Positions 11,661-23,399 of a DNA stretch of 64,000 nucleotides are shown here, piece after piece. Both the position numbers and the translations under genes were made by a program. The notes beneath the pieces are model-generated. The model was not told the DNA's origin and made no database searches. It saw nothing but the letters and a program-made list of their open reading frames with translations. The DNA is from Isoetes taiwanensis (taxonomy: Eukaryota > Streptophyta > Lycopodiopsida > Isoetales > Isoetaceae): positions 1,965,712-2,029,711 of the forward strand of contig JAJEKV010000093.1 in NCBI GenBank assembly GCA_021234155.1, read 5' to 3'. The number at the start of each line of letters is the position of its first letter. Position 1 is the stretch's first letter.

Positions 11661-11879
11661 AGCATTTATCTTGGCTGTGAGTTAGTCCATGTGTGTTCCA
11701 TAGGTGACTGCCAAGGCCCTCAATTCTATTGTGCTTCTGTTAGTGATAATTGCCTTACCACTTTGATCCAAGTATGCAACTAGGCCTTTGTCTCGAGCTT
11801 CTATCACCTTTGACCATTCCAATTTATAATTCAAATGGCTCGGAATAAGATCCCGGTCCAGCCAAATCCTTTTCCCCTT

Positions 11880-12367
11880 TTAAAGGCGCTCTTGTTAAGG
11901 AGTACTCTATCCCGGCTTCTTTTGTATGAAATTTCACAAGTATTGGGCCGGCGATGAACCCGGTTTTCCCAATCGTGAGAAGACACATATAGAGGGTCAT
12001 GGAGATGCATTTTAGAAAAAAAATCTTCTTCGCAGGTGTCGGATCAAATCTTCTCCTTCACTCTCTTTGCAAACCTGATATCTTTAGGTTTTTAGTGCGA
12101 TTTTCTTGATCCATCATTGAAAGAAATCTGACTTGGTGAACCTTCATTTTGCTCTTTGGTGGTTTCAGCCACCAAAGAGGCTAGTTTATTCTCTAGGCAC
12201 GCTATCACATTTCCTTGAAGTCTATAGACCGGTTTTGCAGATAGGATTTTGCATTTTGATCTTTGTTTTGGGTGAGCAACTCATTGGAGAGCCCCCGATT
12301 TCAAGCGACTTGGGACCTAAGGTTCCACGATTTCTACTTTCAATTCGGAGACCAAGGCAAAGCAATT
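11880..12367 (-). pseudogene. LINE ORF1-like segment
   Basis: The minus strand near 12070-12130 encodes MMDQENRTKNLKISGLQRE and, nearer 11930, GPILVKFHTKEAGIEYSLTRA. Both resemble the RRM-like part of L1-type ORF1 (ENRxRRxNLxxxGLPE and RPIxVKFxxxxxRE). The open stretch 12180-12367 continues upstream to the junction with the inserted LTR element. On the far side of that element, 23290-23337 provides an ATG and 16 codons in a compatible frame if five bases are treated as target duplication. The resemblance is moderate. Confidence 0.5.
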
Positions 12368-12957
12368 TGGCGGAATCGTGTTTGGGGTGCGGGTTGGGAA
12401 CTCTGGAAGATGACCCTCTGTGAGGACCCGTGGATCTAACGGGAGAGTCAGGGGACTATGTCAGCGGGATTTGCAAGAAGAGAAGAAGAAGAAGAAAACC
12501 GAAAAAAATGAGAGAAAGATGATAAGCTTCCTTGATATCAATGATGAACATACATGAGCTCTCGCGAATAGAGAGCGAAAGGAGACAAGACTCAAACTCA
12601 TCTAAAACTCATGTACTAGCTCTAGTCATATATATAGTACAATGGCCTTGGGCCCAATATGAGACACTCGACTGATCTAGGTCTTGGAGCTCGAAGAAGG
12701 AGGCCTCGATTCTGGAGGAATGTTGGTGATTGCCTCTTGAAGTGCACTAGAATCTGTGGCCTTGTGTGGCGGTGACGCCGTCCACTTGTCTGTGGCAGCC
12801 TCTTGTTGTGACCAAAGGCTTTGGCTAGCGTGGTCTGCCGCTTGGTCTTCTCGGGCTTGGAGCCTTGATGGCTGACGTGGCTGGTGAGGATCCTTGAGCT
12901 TGACACAGTGCCGTGGTATGCATGAATAGTCACATGCCGGGAGGCACGGGACTAACA
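12368..12957 (-). repeat. 3' LTR of the nested gypsy element
   Basis: It begins TGGCGG and ends CTAACA on the + strand. It matches 22711-23289 over its full length, including long identical blocks such as the AAGCTTCCTTGATATCAATG stretch. The segment before TGTGAGGACCC (12368-12418) also matches the other LTR, so the outer boundary lies near 12368 rather than at 12419. Confidence 0.8.
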
Positions 12958-12970
12958 CTCCCCCACCAAG
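12958..12970 (-). other. polypurine tract of the nested gypsy element
   Basis: The minus strand reads CTTGGTGGGGGAG immediately upstream of the LTR start TGTTAG. Composition and position fit a polypurine tract and confirm the minus orientation. Confidence 0.75.
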
Positions 12971-15900
12971 CGACACTTTCAGGTGAAGAAAAGGAGGAAG
13001 TGTTTACGAGGCGGGGAAGCCATCTGTGCGAAAGTGATCCCTACGGGAGTGAGGCCGGGCTCGCACCATTATTAGGCTAATGAGATCTGGCGTGTTTGAA
13101 GAAGCGAGGAGGAGTGTTTTGGCCAAGGCGGGATCTGCATCAATAAGAAAGCAAGAGTACCATGTCTTCGAGGCGGCGTGGGCGTCGAAGAAATGTCTTG
13201 ACATTCCATGAGGAGACAGTCCGGAGGCCAAAGGCACCGACAGCGGCATTCGGATTGCAAAAAAAATGGGGCTATTTGCCGATTTAAGGAGCTTAGCAAA
13301 ATGCATTTGAGAGCAGCGCAAAATCACGCTTGAAGATGATTTGAAGGATCAGGTGAGGTGGTGGCATTCTGCAAGAAGGTGTCAAGACCATGAAGCGATC
13401 CATGGGCACCTTTTGCCAACCACGCTCATTAGCAATGTAGATCCAATTGGTGGTGGTATCGAGTGGCACCTTCTTCCCAATGTGAACGGGCGAACAAAAC
13501 GTGGATCCCATAGGAGATCCGTCGAGATCCGAGGTGGTGTCCATCGGCATGACCATCCATGACCTTGGTCCAAAAGGAAGGCGCCAATCGAAGTCGGGAA
13601 CCACAGGCGTGGAGGTATGCCGGGAAGCATAGGGGAGAAGGAACCATGCCGTGAAGGCGTGGTTTGGAGCCGGTCTCCACTGGAATTGCCCGACAAGATC
13701 GGATCAAGAGCGACACCAACGATCCCAAAGAGAAGCAGAGAGTTGAGAGTTGGCAGGGAGGGCTATCCCATCCGTGGGGGACCGTCTTGCTATCCAAACG
13801 AGCTTGTAAGCGATTGTATCCGAGAGTCTTGCATATAAATTTGTGCATAGGGAAGATCCTCGGGATGTCCTAGATACTTCCTTGATTTGTTGCGGGTCCG
13901 CTTGCGGAGAGATAAATGATTGGCAAGCTCGGGCATGTACTCGATGAAGAGTTTGGAGTGCGGAAAGGATCCTTAAGATATGGATTGTTATCTGAAGCAC
14001 CCATTACCGCGATGGGGTCACCACGAAAAAGGCGGGCGTGGCCCATTTCCAAAGTGTTCACATGTATCACCCGGATAGAAATCATGAAATATGTAAGCCA
14101 TGGGCTGAACCACTCAAGGTGATAAAGTCCGGATCGGCCACGATTGTATGAGATCAAAGACCACAAGGGCACTGCCACAACCCTTTGCCTTCAATGGAGA
14201 GTTACGGCCAAATCGAAAAAATCTGACCTTTGCTGGGGGAATATCCACGCGAGGTCCATCTGCGCATGCCTACCGAAAGGAAGAGGTGGCGTCGAGCAAC
14301 CACATAATCATGATAGCGAGGAAGGGCTGGGAAGTCAAAGGCATTCTGTTAAGAATGGCGGTATGGAAAATCAAGTTTTGCTTGAGCCTCATCAAAGGTG
14401 AATAGCTTGCTGCAACGTTGTTCAAGATCACGGATCCGGTTGTCCCTTTTTAGCAAAGGCGTGGATCAGTCCGCGGACCGTTCTCGAGAAGTGTTGACTC
14501 AGGAGGAGGATTTCCCGAGTATTGAGGCCAAGCACGCGGCAATCTCGGCGTCATCCGGTATCTTACGTTTTACGCACCTCGTAAAGGCGATCTTGAAGAG
14601 AGGTGCCGAGAGGTTCATGTAGTAGAAAGCGGAGTCAAGGAGGCAACTTGAGCGTCCGTCTTTGAAGGTTTTTAACTTGAGTGCTGAAATTTTCACACGG
14701 TTCGAGAGTACAAGGCATTGAGCTTAGCAATATCCGCAGATCCTTGGTACTTTCGGAGGCGGCTTTGGACTTGTTGTGCTCCAATAAAGTCTGAATTTCG
14801 ATTGTTTGAGCACATTGATCTGCAAGTTGGTGACTTGAGCTTGTGTACTTTTGAGACCATGAGCACTGTAAGAGAGCTTCATGCTTGTCTGAAGTTTGGC
14901 CTCCAAAGTTGCAACTTAGGCGATTCGCGGCTTGAAGGTCCAGTGTCCGCATGTCGAGGAGGCCTCTAGTGCGGATTGAACCCGCTCACAAGAGCGTCTT
15001 GGGATTCTTGTAACTTGAGGAAGCGGCGGCTTGAGCATCCTGGCATAACCGATACAACAACCGGCGAGGGTGTTGTGGTGGTGGAGTCGGGCATTTGCTG
15101 GTTTGTGATGTTTGGGAAAAATGGTGGAGGCCCGGATGGTGTAGCGGAGGAGGAAATTGACATGGGTGTCGCGACTGTGGACATGACGAGGGGAAGATGA
15201 GCGTGAAGTGCGGCAAGTGAGTTATTGGAAAGAGCTGGAGTGGAAGTATGAAATTTTTGTGGTGTGGGAGGAAGTAATGCCGGATGAGGGCTTGAAAGTG
15301 GCCTCCACGAAACTTCAGAAATAGAAGTGGCACCGGCGGTCCATTTCTTGGAGAAGACGATAGAACATCATTTGGGGCCAATCTATGTGGTGTTTGGAGT
15401 GTGTACTTGGTGATGACCAGGTTATAGAAAGGCTTATTGATATGGGTGTTCTTGATAGAATACAAAAGGAACTTTCGCCACATAAATTTAACAAAGGTTT
15501 CGTGAGGCTTGTCGATATTAGTCGGGCGATGGACATTGGCATGATAGCGAGTGCACCAAACTCGTGACATCGAGATCCCGTATGTGAGACCATGATACAC
15601 AAGGGTGTGCAAGGGAATATGAAATAATGAGAAATCAAATGTTGAGTGTGAGAAATGGTGGTGCCATCGATTACAAGCAGTAGCCTCGCGGTCGTTACTT
15701 GATATTGGCGATGAACCGCCTAACCGGGTGGGGATTTGAGCGGAAGTTCCATTTTGAGAGAATTAAAATGTGTCGATTCACTTCTTTATTTGGGCCAACA
15801 AGGGCTTCACGGAAAGTGGGCCAAGAAGGATACAGATGCAAAAAGGTAGGATCCTGGGAGCAAGAGCTTGAAGTGTAGAAAATCTTGGGGCAAAATGGTG

Positions 15901-16900
15901 GTAACGATGGCGTGAACTAAGAGTGATTCCAAAGGCGGAAGACGGAAGTCGAGCACCGAGGACAAAGGCTTGAGGAACTAAAAAAGGTTTGTTTAGGGCG
16001 CAAACCGAGGCGGTAAGAGGTATGAAAAGTAAACCGGAGTCGATTGATGGTGCCAGTGTCGAAAGATGCCAAGAAGGGTATTGAGAGGCAAAATTTGGCT
16101 AAGTCCCAAAAGCGTAAAGGAGGCAATGAACGGTGAGGATGAGACGCGGAAAGAAGGATCGATGATGTGGCAAAAGGACACACATTAATGTTGACGGGCA
16201 TGAAAAGAAGGAATGGTATTTAATGTCAGCAACTCGGTGGGATATCATTAAAGGAATGTGTCAAGGTACCATGGCTAGATATCACGGCGGGAAAAGATTC
16301 TCATTTTAGAAACACCTTTTGCATTGCAAACCGTTTGGCGATTTGTGTGATTGGTCCGCGTCGACAGGAGTTCCTCAGTTGGCTATATAAGGCGAACCCG
16401 GGAGGAACGAAGGCATCCGATGGTTTTCGGTATGGTAGCTGGCTTGAAGCGAAGGCGCACTATGCCCACGAACCGCCGGAGTGGGTTACATGCAAGATGA
16501 AATCGTGCGATCTCTGGCGCCGCCACAGCCGGTAGCATTGAATGGCCGGGGTGTGCCGGATGGCTAACATCCCGACCTAAGACCAACGGGATGGAGGTGG
16601 TTCTGCACCATTTGGGATCCTGGCGGAACCTCTACCATCTCCTCAGCATTACCTCGCTTTCGAACCCGAGTAGAGGTTTTCCTATAGGACTTAGTAGATA
16701 GGGCTCTCGCCCGTTTTGTATATAGAGGCGTGCCCATCCTTGAAATAGGCCGGGCTGCGCCCACATTTTGTAAAAAATCTCCACTATAATATAATATCGC
16801 CTTTTCTAGTCACTTTACGTGGTGTTTGCATCTTGAACGTATACGTCATTTTGTTGATTTTTGGCTGTTACGCGTGATGAAATGTTTTGAGGCGAAAACC
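12971..16900 (-). other. post-integrase region of the nested gypsy element
   Basis: About 3.9 kb between integrase and the polypurine tract. Minus-strand open segments up to 208 codons exist (14986-15612; also 13429-13848, 14635-14952, 13870-14178) but none has a recognised domain. The segment 14635-14952 is glutamine- and serine-rich and could form a helix; 14986-15184 is proline/serine/threonine-rich. Some Athila/Tat elements carry an extra ORF here. I cannot say whether one ever existed in this element. Confidence 0.4.
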
Positions 16901-16901
16901 A

Positions 16902-17965
16902 TTAACCAATGTAGGTAATGGAGTGCCATCTAACTTCTGCCAGGTTGGAAGGCGCTTGGTCTAACCACTTGAACAATTTGATAAGGGCCAAACCAGCGAA
17001 ACTTGAGTTTACGGGAAAATTTTGTACGGAATCATAAAGAAGAACCAAATCGCCTTCTTTGAATGTTTTTTGTCTTGGGCGTTTGTCATGTAAAGATTTT
17101 TGCAACTGTTGTCCATGAAGAACACGAATATAAGCATCCCGTGAGAAGTTCATCCAAGCTGTTCTAATTGATAGACCCTTTCTTTGAGTGCAGCAGGTGG
17201 ATTATGAGCAGAGCGGTGAAAAAGGAGTGTTGGAAGGATGTATTCAAGCGGCATGAGAGCTTCTGACCATAAACCAATTTAAAAGGAGTATGACCGGTAG
17301 CAATTTTGAAACAAGTATTGTAGGCCCAAAGAATGATAGGAAGTTTTGTCTGCCAATCTGTGCGGGAAGCGTCACAAATTTTCTTGAGAATGGTGACCAG
17401 AGTTTTGTTGGTGCTCTCTGCCAAACCATTACCTTGAGGATAGTAAGGTGTGCTCTTGTGATGATGTATCGAGGAGATAATCCTCACGACTCCTTGATAG
17501 TATGATTGATGAAATGAACACCCGGTGTGACCAGCTCCGTGGGGCAGCCGAATCGGCGTGATAATTTGTTGATAGAGGACCCTACAAGCCGTGCTTGCAG
17601 TGATGTTATGCGGAAGTGCACAAGCTTCGCCCATTTGGTAGCGTGGTCGGTGAGGACGAGAATGTAGCAGACGCGGGTGTGTGCCGCGGGAGGATCTATA
17701 GGTCCCACAAAGTCCATTCCCCATTTCTTTGAAGGGAAGTGGCGTGGCGGCCGGCGTCAAGGAAAGGCGTCCGCGGGCGTGGGAAGTCCCACCGGCCGGG
17801 TAAGCGTCCTGCGTCGCGGGCGGGCGTGAGCATCTTTGAAGGCGTGGCCAATAATACCCCAGCGAAGGATTTTTGCGTCTTTGTGGTGTCACCATGAAAA
17901 TGACCACCACCAAGCCCCTTGATGACTTCTCGAACAATATCACGGAACTTCATGAGGTAGAACAC
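16902..17965 (-). pseudogene. gypsy integrase, broken
   Basis: Pieces in several minus frames add up to an integrase. 17484-17717 has MDFVGPIDPP, YILVLTDHATKWAKL and RFGCPTELVTPGVHFINHTI. 17164-17440 has the HHKSTPYYPQGNGLAESTNK motif with the third acidic residue, then LKKICDASRTDWQTKLP and LWAYNT. 16902-17153 has the C-terminal RQKTFKEGDLVLLYDS. In the second catalytic block the usual LVTD-x-G is LVTPG: the second aspartate is missing. With the frame changes this domain is inactive. Confidence 0.85.
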
Positions 17966-18365
17966 GTGTCGAAGGATGGTGTCCTTACCTTTTTGTAGAT
18001 GTCCGCAACCATGGTGCGATCCGCGGACCTCGAGGAGAAATTGATGGCGGCAAGGATTGTCGCCTTGGCGGAGGCGTCCCGATCTTACGGTGGAAAGAGC
18101 ACCTGTGAGGAGGAATGCTGCTGAAAATCATGGAACCAATGTGGTGTTGCCGTGACTAAAAAGAAACCGAGCATCGGGAAAGGCGTCACGAGACTCGGTT
18201 GAGGATCATCCGTGGATGCGTGAAAGATAATCCGGACGAACATGAGATTTTGCCGGCCTTATGAAGCGATTTCAAAAGGAGCAAATTCTTGGAGAAGAAG
18301 GACCCAACGAGCAATGCGGCCCTTTGGGCGTGGACTTGTTGATCAAATAGAGAGTGCTTGGTGGT

Positions 18366-19451
18366 CTACAAAGAACTGATTTGGTACCCAAAAGGTAATG
18401 ACGGAGGCGTTGGACATGGAAAATGAGACCCAAAGCTTCCGCTCCGGTGGCGAGAATAGTTGCATTTCAGTAATTGAGTTTTCGGTGGCGTGCGATTTGG
18501 TTTTGTCGGTGTCGCATCATATTCTTGAGAAAACGGCTCAATAGCAACGCCGAGACATCGACATGAGCGTGAAAGGGCTTGTCCCATTGAGGAGGAACAA
18601 GAACGGTGCACGAGTAAGCAAAAGCTCAGTTTGTTGGAAAAAGATCCTGGAATTCAAGCCTGTGGATTCATCACCCGTGAGTTTATGAATGGGATCCGCA
18701 ATGGCTGCTAGTCCGGGTATGAAGGTGGAGTAATAATTGACCTTACGCGGAAAAGCGTGTCTCCTTGATATTGGGCTGGTGCTTGAGCCTTGAGCACCAA
18801 TCGATTTTGGCGGGATCTGTGGTGATACCCGCTTCTGGCGACAACATGGCTCAATGAGAACACGGAGGTGACGCAAAAGTGCATTTTTCGGGATTGAGAC
18901 TAATGCGGACTCATCACATTTACGGAAGGCGAGTTCCAATTTATCCAAATGGTCAGCCACCATGGGCAGAGGGCGGAGAAGTCATCTTGAAAAATTTGCA
19001 AGAAGGGATTTTCCTTCATGAAATCATGGCGAGAGCATGATGCGTTGAAACGTTGATGGAGGTTTGATAATCCAAAAGGAACCACCTTATAGGCAAAAGT
19101 GCCCCGGGTGGTGAAAGTGGTCTTGAGTTGATCAGATTCTTTGATTGAGATCTGATTGTAGCGGAAAAACCATCCATGAAGGAGTACATCATGTCCGGCC
19201 ACTTCTTCCAACCCACGGTGCGTGAAGGGAAGTGGAAAATGATCCACGCTCGTGGCACGATTGAGTTTCCGATAGTCCCACTGCACGCGGATCTTACCAT
19301 TGTGTTTAAGGGCAATGGCGATGGGGCTCACCCATTCAGAATGTTTGACCTCATAGATCAAACTCGCGACAAGGAGTTTGTCAATTTCGCCTTGACGCGA
19401 TCCGCGGTAATTAGGGTTGAGTCGTGCGCCGTTGCTACCGGGTCGCGGCAT
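18366..19451 (-). pseudogene. gypsy reverse transcriptase and RNase H, broken
   Basis: The frame 18900-19451 holds QGEIDKLLVASLIYEVKHSEWVSPIAI, KIRVQWDYRKLNRATSVDHF, QLKTTFTTRGTFAYKVVPFGLSN and, at the catalytic box, FQDDFSA in place of the usual Y/F-x-DD. One frame change later (18538-18963) the RT thumb continues with HLDKLELAFRKC. The connection to RNase H follows with FPRKVNYYSTFIPGLAAIADPIHKLT and is broken towards 18366. Both aspartates of the DD pair remain, but the reading frame does not. Confidence 0.85.
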
Positions 19452-20068
19452 CAGACCGGTAGGAATGGTGAGTTCCCCAAGCTTTTGTTGATTCCCTCAA
19501 GATCTTTGTAACTCCGTGCTTAAAATGTGTTTGAATTTTTGAACGCGGCTTGACAGCTATTGCGATAAGGAGCGGAAGATTTGCAAGAATGCGGACAGGT
19601 TGATTGTTGCCGACGCGTCCACAATCTCGACTTACGAGTCCGAATATGGGGTATTATTCTTGCGGTATCACGGACAATGTGCTGAGGAGGTTGGAGCACT
19701 CTTAGGATGCTTGGCACTTTGCGTGGTGAAAAAGAGGGTTGCTTTCGGTTTCATCAGCAGAGGTTGCTTCATGACGGCGTGTACATCAACAGAGTTGCGG
19801 GGAGGTTCAAAGATTCGAAAAGTGATCAACGCGTTGGATTCGATTGCAAGGAGCCGGGTAGGGGTCAACAAGCAGCTACAGCCTGGTCCTGATCAAGAGT
19901 CATTTCTCCCCAAGGATCAAGATATTGAGGGTAGGATGGCAGACTTCGCAGGTGGAGCTGAACTTGATAAATATTCTGAGCTTCTTCAGAATCTGTATGA
20001 GAGAGGGTTCGCATTGTCGTGAAATGATTTTGCTTGTTTGCAAGTCCATGGTGGCATTGAGATGACCA

Positions 20069-20392
20069 TCATTGATGACTAATCGTCCTGTGGCCCGATA
20101 ATGGATACTCTTTGCTCGGCGGAGAAAAGGTCTCACACCAAGATTTCATAGTCACTGGATCTTCATGCGCCTTTCCAAACTCCAAATTCCATGGGGGGGC
20201 GGAGATCACCAATGTTGATGTGAAGAATAGGTGTGACGCTTGAGGTCGCGTGATATGGCCATTAGCCAATTTGATGTCATATGGGGCACGAAAAGAGTTG
20301 TGTGATGCCCATTTGTTTGCGGAGTTTATCCGTGATGAGATTGATGCGCTACCTCCATCTATTTGAACATGGTTGACTTGTTGATTACCCAC
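20069..20392 (-). pseudogene. gypsy aspartic protease region
   Basis: The minus frame reads GNQQVNHVQIDGGSASISS and later DIKLANGH. The DGGS box in place of D-S/T-G and the following helix pattern fit a retroviral-type protease of a gypsy element. The position between gag zinc knuckles and RT is as expected. A downstream stop separates it from RT. Confidence 0.6.
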
Positions 20393-20499
20393 CGTGGCAT
20401 GGACCGTGGGGTGTAGAGGTTACCAACCAAAAAAGGTTGGGAGTGGTAACCAGTCCTTGAGAGCAGGATGAGTTTTAAAATGGTTGCCAAGCTTAAAGG

Positions 20500-22700
20500 A
20501 ATTTTGATCTTGGCTAGCTCCTCTGGAGTTCTAGAGGCACATGAGAAAAAAGGATCTGCTGGTTCCTTTGTTCGGGAGTGCGCGGGCGGGAAGGCGGAAC
20601 TTCTTTGAGTAAGTCAACCTCGGCAGCTATATTGGGATACGTCTGAGAGCGTGGAGGTTGAGATGTTGAAGGGGTATCTTGTCTTTGTTGAGCTCTAGTG
20701 GTGGCATGAACATTTGCCAAGGTGCGCCTTCAGGCCTTGCATGAGGTTCAAAATGCTTTGTCGAACTTTGGGCATGACATGTGGCATGAGCTTCTCCAAG
20801 TCAGGTGCAAAGTGAACCTTTTTTTCGTCCTCATGAGGAATGGTGTCAACTGCAAAGGCAGGTTGCGTGCCATTCGGAATAATGGTCAAGGGCGTGATGC
20901 CTTGTGCGGCGGAAACTAAACCAACCCAATTTGTGGCCGGTGGAGGATTAAGTGCACGAAAAATTTCCTCTTGTGCTTGTTGATCCGGTTTGAGGTTGAT
21001 TTCTTTGGAGCTGGTTGATAGCGTGATTGCCGAGGCGCTCTTGGTGGCCTAAGAACTGGTTCGGGCCTTGTTTGCCATTAGCAATCGAGTTGGTAAGCCG
21101 TGGCGGACCCGATGGTCCGATTTGTGCAGGAAGATGTGCACGAACTTGTGGAAGTTGAGGACACTTGGCGTGGTGGTATGACCCCATTCTTGGCAGTGAT
21201 AACTTGAGCTTTAGAAGAATCAAAAGGAGGACGTTGGTTGGATCCCGTGGTTGCTCCTATTGCTGAGAAAGTTGGGTTTCGCGTGAAGTGGTGGTAGCGA
21301 TAGTGCGATTGTTGCCGAGGTGTGGTTTGTACTTGATAAACCATTTTGTTGCGGAATGGTGTGGGATGAGTTGAGTGCACTCTTCCGTGGCATGATTGCA
21401 CATGTTGCACGCTTGCAATGAGGTGGGCCATTGGTGGAGTTGCACTCATTTGCCAAAATGGCCTTGGTATTTGCAAATATGGCACCAGATTGGATCATGG
21501 ATTAACGTGTGGATTAGTATGTTGAGGTCACCGCTTGGGAACCATGACAGTGGAATGAGCGGGAGCTCTTGAAGAGCCACCTCGGGAGGAAACATTGGTG
21601 AGTGATTGACAAGGTCGATAGCTCGCTCCAAAGTCTTGGGACGCAGTGTATTCAGTCATGAGTCGAATAGCTGGAGGAAGTCCTTGGAGAAACCAGACCA
21701 AAATGCGGCTCTGTGTGGGGTATTCCTTGAGCTTACTTAGCGTAATGTGAAGTCGATCCGCAAAATCCCGGACTCCGTGGGCTCTTGTTGAAGTTCATTG
21801 AGTTGCTTGAGATGAAGTTGATCATCATCCGTGGTCCCGTAATGAGGCAAGAAAAAGCGATTCGCATTTGGACGATCTTGTTTCCAATGGCTTTTGTTGG
21901 ACATGAGCCATTGATGAGGAGAGCCATATGGTGGTGGAAAAAGATGTGGAATTTCAGTTGAGGTTGCATGACCATTTAGGACAGCTAGAGCCTCAAATTC
22001 TTCCATGTGGGCTTTGAGCACTTTGGTCTAACGGTTTGCCTTTCGTGTTGCCAAAGGTGGGATAAGTCAGTTCGAGTCCTAAAGGTAGATGTGAAAGTCT
22101 TTGTCGTTTGGACCGAACAAGATAGTGAGGATATTGAGGTTGAGTTGATGTGGCATGGTGCCCGAAGGACCCACGATGAAGGGGTGACTACGCTGAGAAA
22201 CTGAAGTAGCCGGAGCATTGGTTTTGAGATCGGTAAGGTTATGTAAACAGGAAGGGCAAAGGGGAAGCGTAGGGAAAGGGATAGTCTGGGTAGGCTTAAA
22301 GGAGACACTTATGTGGGTAGCCCGGTGCCCTGGGGAGATGATGGTTGTGAAGGAAGAGGCGATGGCCCAAGAATGATGGATGTAGGCATGTTGGGGTAGG
22401 AAAAAGTATCATGTGGAAGGTTGAGCCTTTGAAGGCTCCCCGAGTAGTGATGAGGGACCGAGGTTGTGAGCAATGTTTGCACGCTTTGGGCGGGAACCGG
22501 GACGACAGACACAGGGGTGGGTGGCGGATTGAGCCCTAGACAGAAGATGGCCTCTATGTCATAAGCAGATCCATCACTGTGTCGCGAAACAGTTTCCCCG
22601 ACAACATGGCGCTCAAGCGAGATGCCGCTCGAGAAAGGAGTTCTTCCGGCGTGAAATTACGGGACGACATGGCGGCGAAGAAGAAAGTAAAATGGAATCG
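20500..22700 (-). pseudogene. gypsy gag region with CCHC knuckles
   Basis: Minus-strand pieces between the 5' LTR and protease. A first zinc knuckle, WCHICKYQGHFGK followed by C (C-x2-C-x4-H-x4-C), lies at about 21450-21495. A second, CNMCNHATEEC, with shortened spacing lies near 21395-21425 in another frame. Upstream is a proline/serine-rich N-terminal part (22309-22512) and a capsid-like helical stretch near 21737-22021. The region is frameshifted throughout. Identification rests on the knuckles and on position. Confidence 0.65.
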
Positions 22701-22710
22701 AACCAGCTGG

Positions 22711-23289
22711 TGGCGGCGATCATGTTTGGGGTCCGGGTTCGAACTCGGAAGCAGCCCCTGTGAGAACCCGTGGATCTAACAGAGAGTCCGAGGGGGGACT
22801 ATGTCACGTGGGATTTGCAAGAAGAGAAGAAGAAGAAGAAAATGAACAAATGAGAGAAAGATGATAAGCTTCCTTGATATCAATGATGAACATACATGAG
22901 CTCTATAATAGAGAGAAAAACCGAAAGGAGACAAGACTCAAAACTCATCTAAAACTCATGTGCTAGCTCTAGTCATATATATAGTACAATGGCCTTGGGC
23001 CCAATATAGACACTCACCGATCTGGTGCCCGACTCACGGAAGGAGGCCGATTCTGTGAATGTTGGCGGTGCCTCTTGAAGTGCCTAGAATCACGCCGGCC
23101 GTTGGCCGGGACAGACGTCACTTGTCTGTGGCGAGCCTCTTGTTGTCCGGGCCAAAGGCTTTGACTGGTGGTTCACGCTTGGTCTTCATGAGCCTTTGAT
23201 GGCTGACCCGTGGTCACCGGGGATCCTTTGAGCTTGACCTGGTCTGCGTCAGATGCATGAATAGTCTGTGCGGAGGCCGCGGGACAACA
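22711..23289 (-). repeat. 5' LTR of the nested gypsy element
   Basis: It is the partner of 12368-12957, beginning TGGCGGCGATC and ending GGGACAACA on the + strand. It differs from its partner mostly by many one- to three-base insertions and deletions clustered in 23010-23280, with few changes in 22800-23000. The primer-binding site should lie just inside at about 22690-22710; I see no standard TGGTATCAGAGC. Confidence 0.8.
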
Positions 23290-23399
23290 AATCGCCATCG
23301 TGATTCGATGGAGTTCCACCTTGTTTCTTCGGGGCATCCCCACGATTTTTGCTCAAAGCGACTTTTTGGGCCCAAACCCTAAACGCTCTTGACCCTCTA

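Larger units (their letters stand above)
12368..23289 (-). mobile_element. Ty3/gypsy LTR retrotransposon with both LTRs, nested in the LINE
   Basis: The element is about 10.9 kb, with two LTRs of about 590 and 579 bp in direct orientation. On the minus strand the order is LTR (23289-22711), gag with zinc knuckles, protease, RT and RNase H, integrase, a long untranslated or unknown region, a polypurine tract, and LTR (12957-12368). RT before integrase marks the Ty3/gypsy group; the RT wording (KWVSPI-like, DYRKLNxAT, DHFPLPF) recalls the Athila/Tat side. Every domain is split by stops or frame shifts, so the element is not autonomous. The flanks (ATT on both sides, loosely) do not give a clean five-base duplication. 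Confidence 0.85.
8651..23395 (-). mobile_element. L1-like LINE nested in the outer gypsy element
   Basis: Its parts on the minus strand, in order: a 5' end near 23395, a start codon at 23337-23335, an interruption by the LTR element 12368-23289, ORF1-like sequence near 11880-12130, endonuclease near 11150-11650, reverse transcriptase near 9600-10070, a zinc knuckle at 8865-8927 and the 3' tail at 8651. Without the inserted element it is about 3.8 kb, short for a plant L1, so internal deletions are likely. Many stops and frame changes show it is dead. Confidence 0.75.

Noticed and set aside
14986-15612. 208-codon minus frame considered as a host gene
   Set aside because: It lies inside the inner gypsy element between integrase and LTR, has no known domain, and is flanked by broken frames; reported only as part of the post-integrase region.
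22694-22704. GGTTCGATTCC on the minus strand, an exact match to the tRNA B box
   Set aside because: No A box or tRNA fold around it, and it lies in the retrotransposon leader; probably chance or a decayed primer site.
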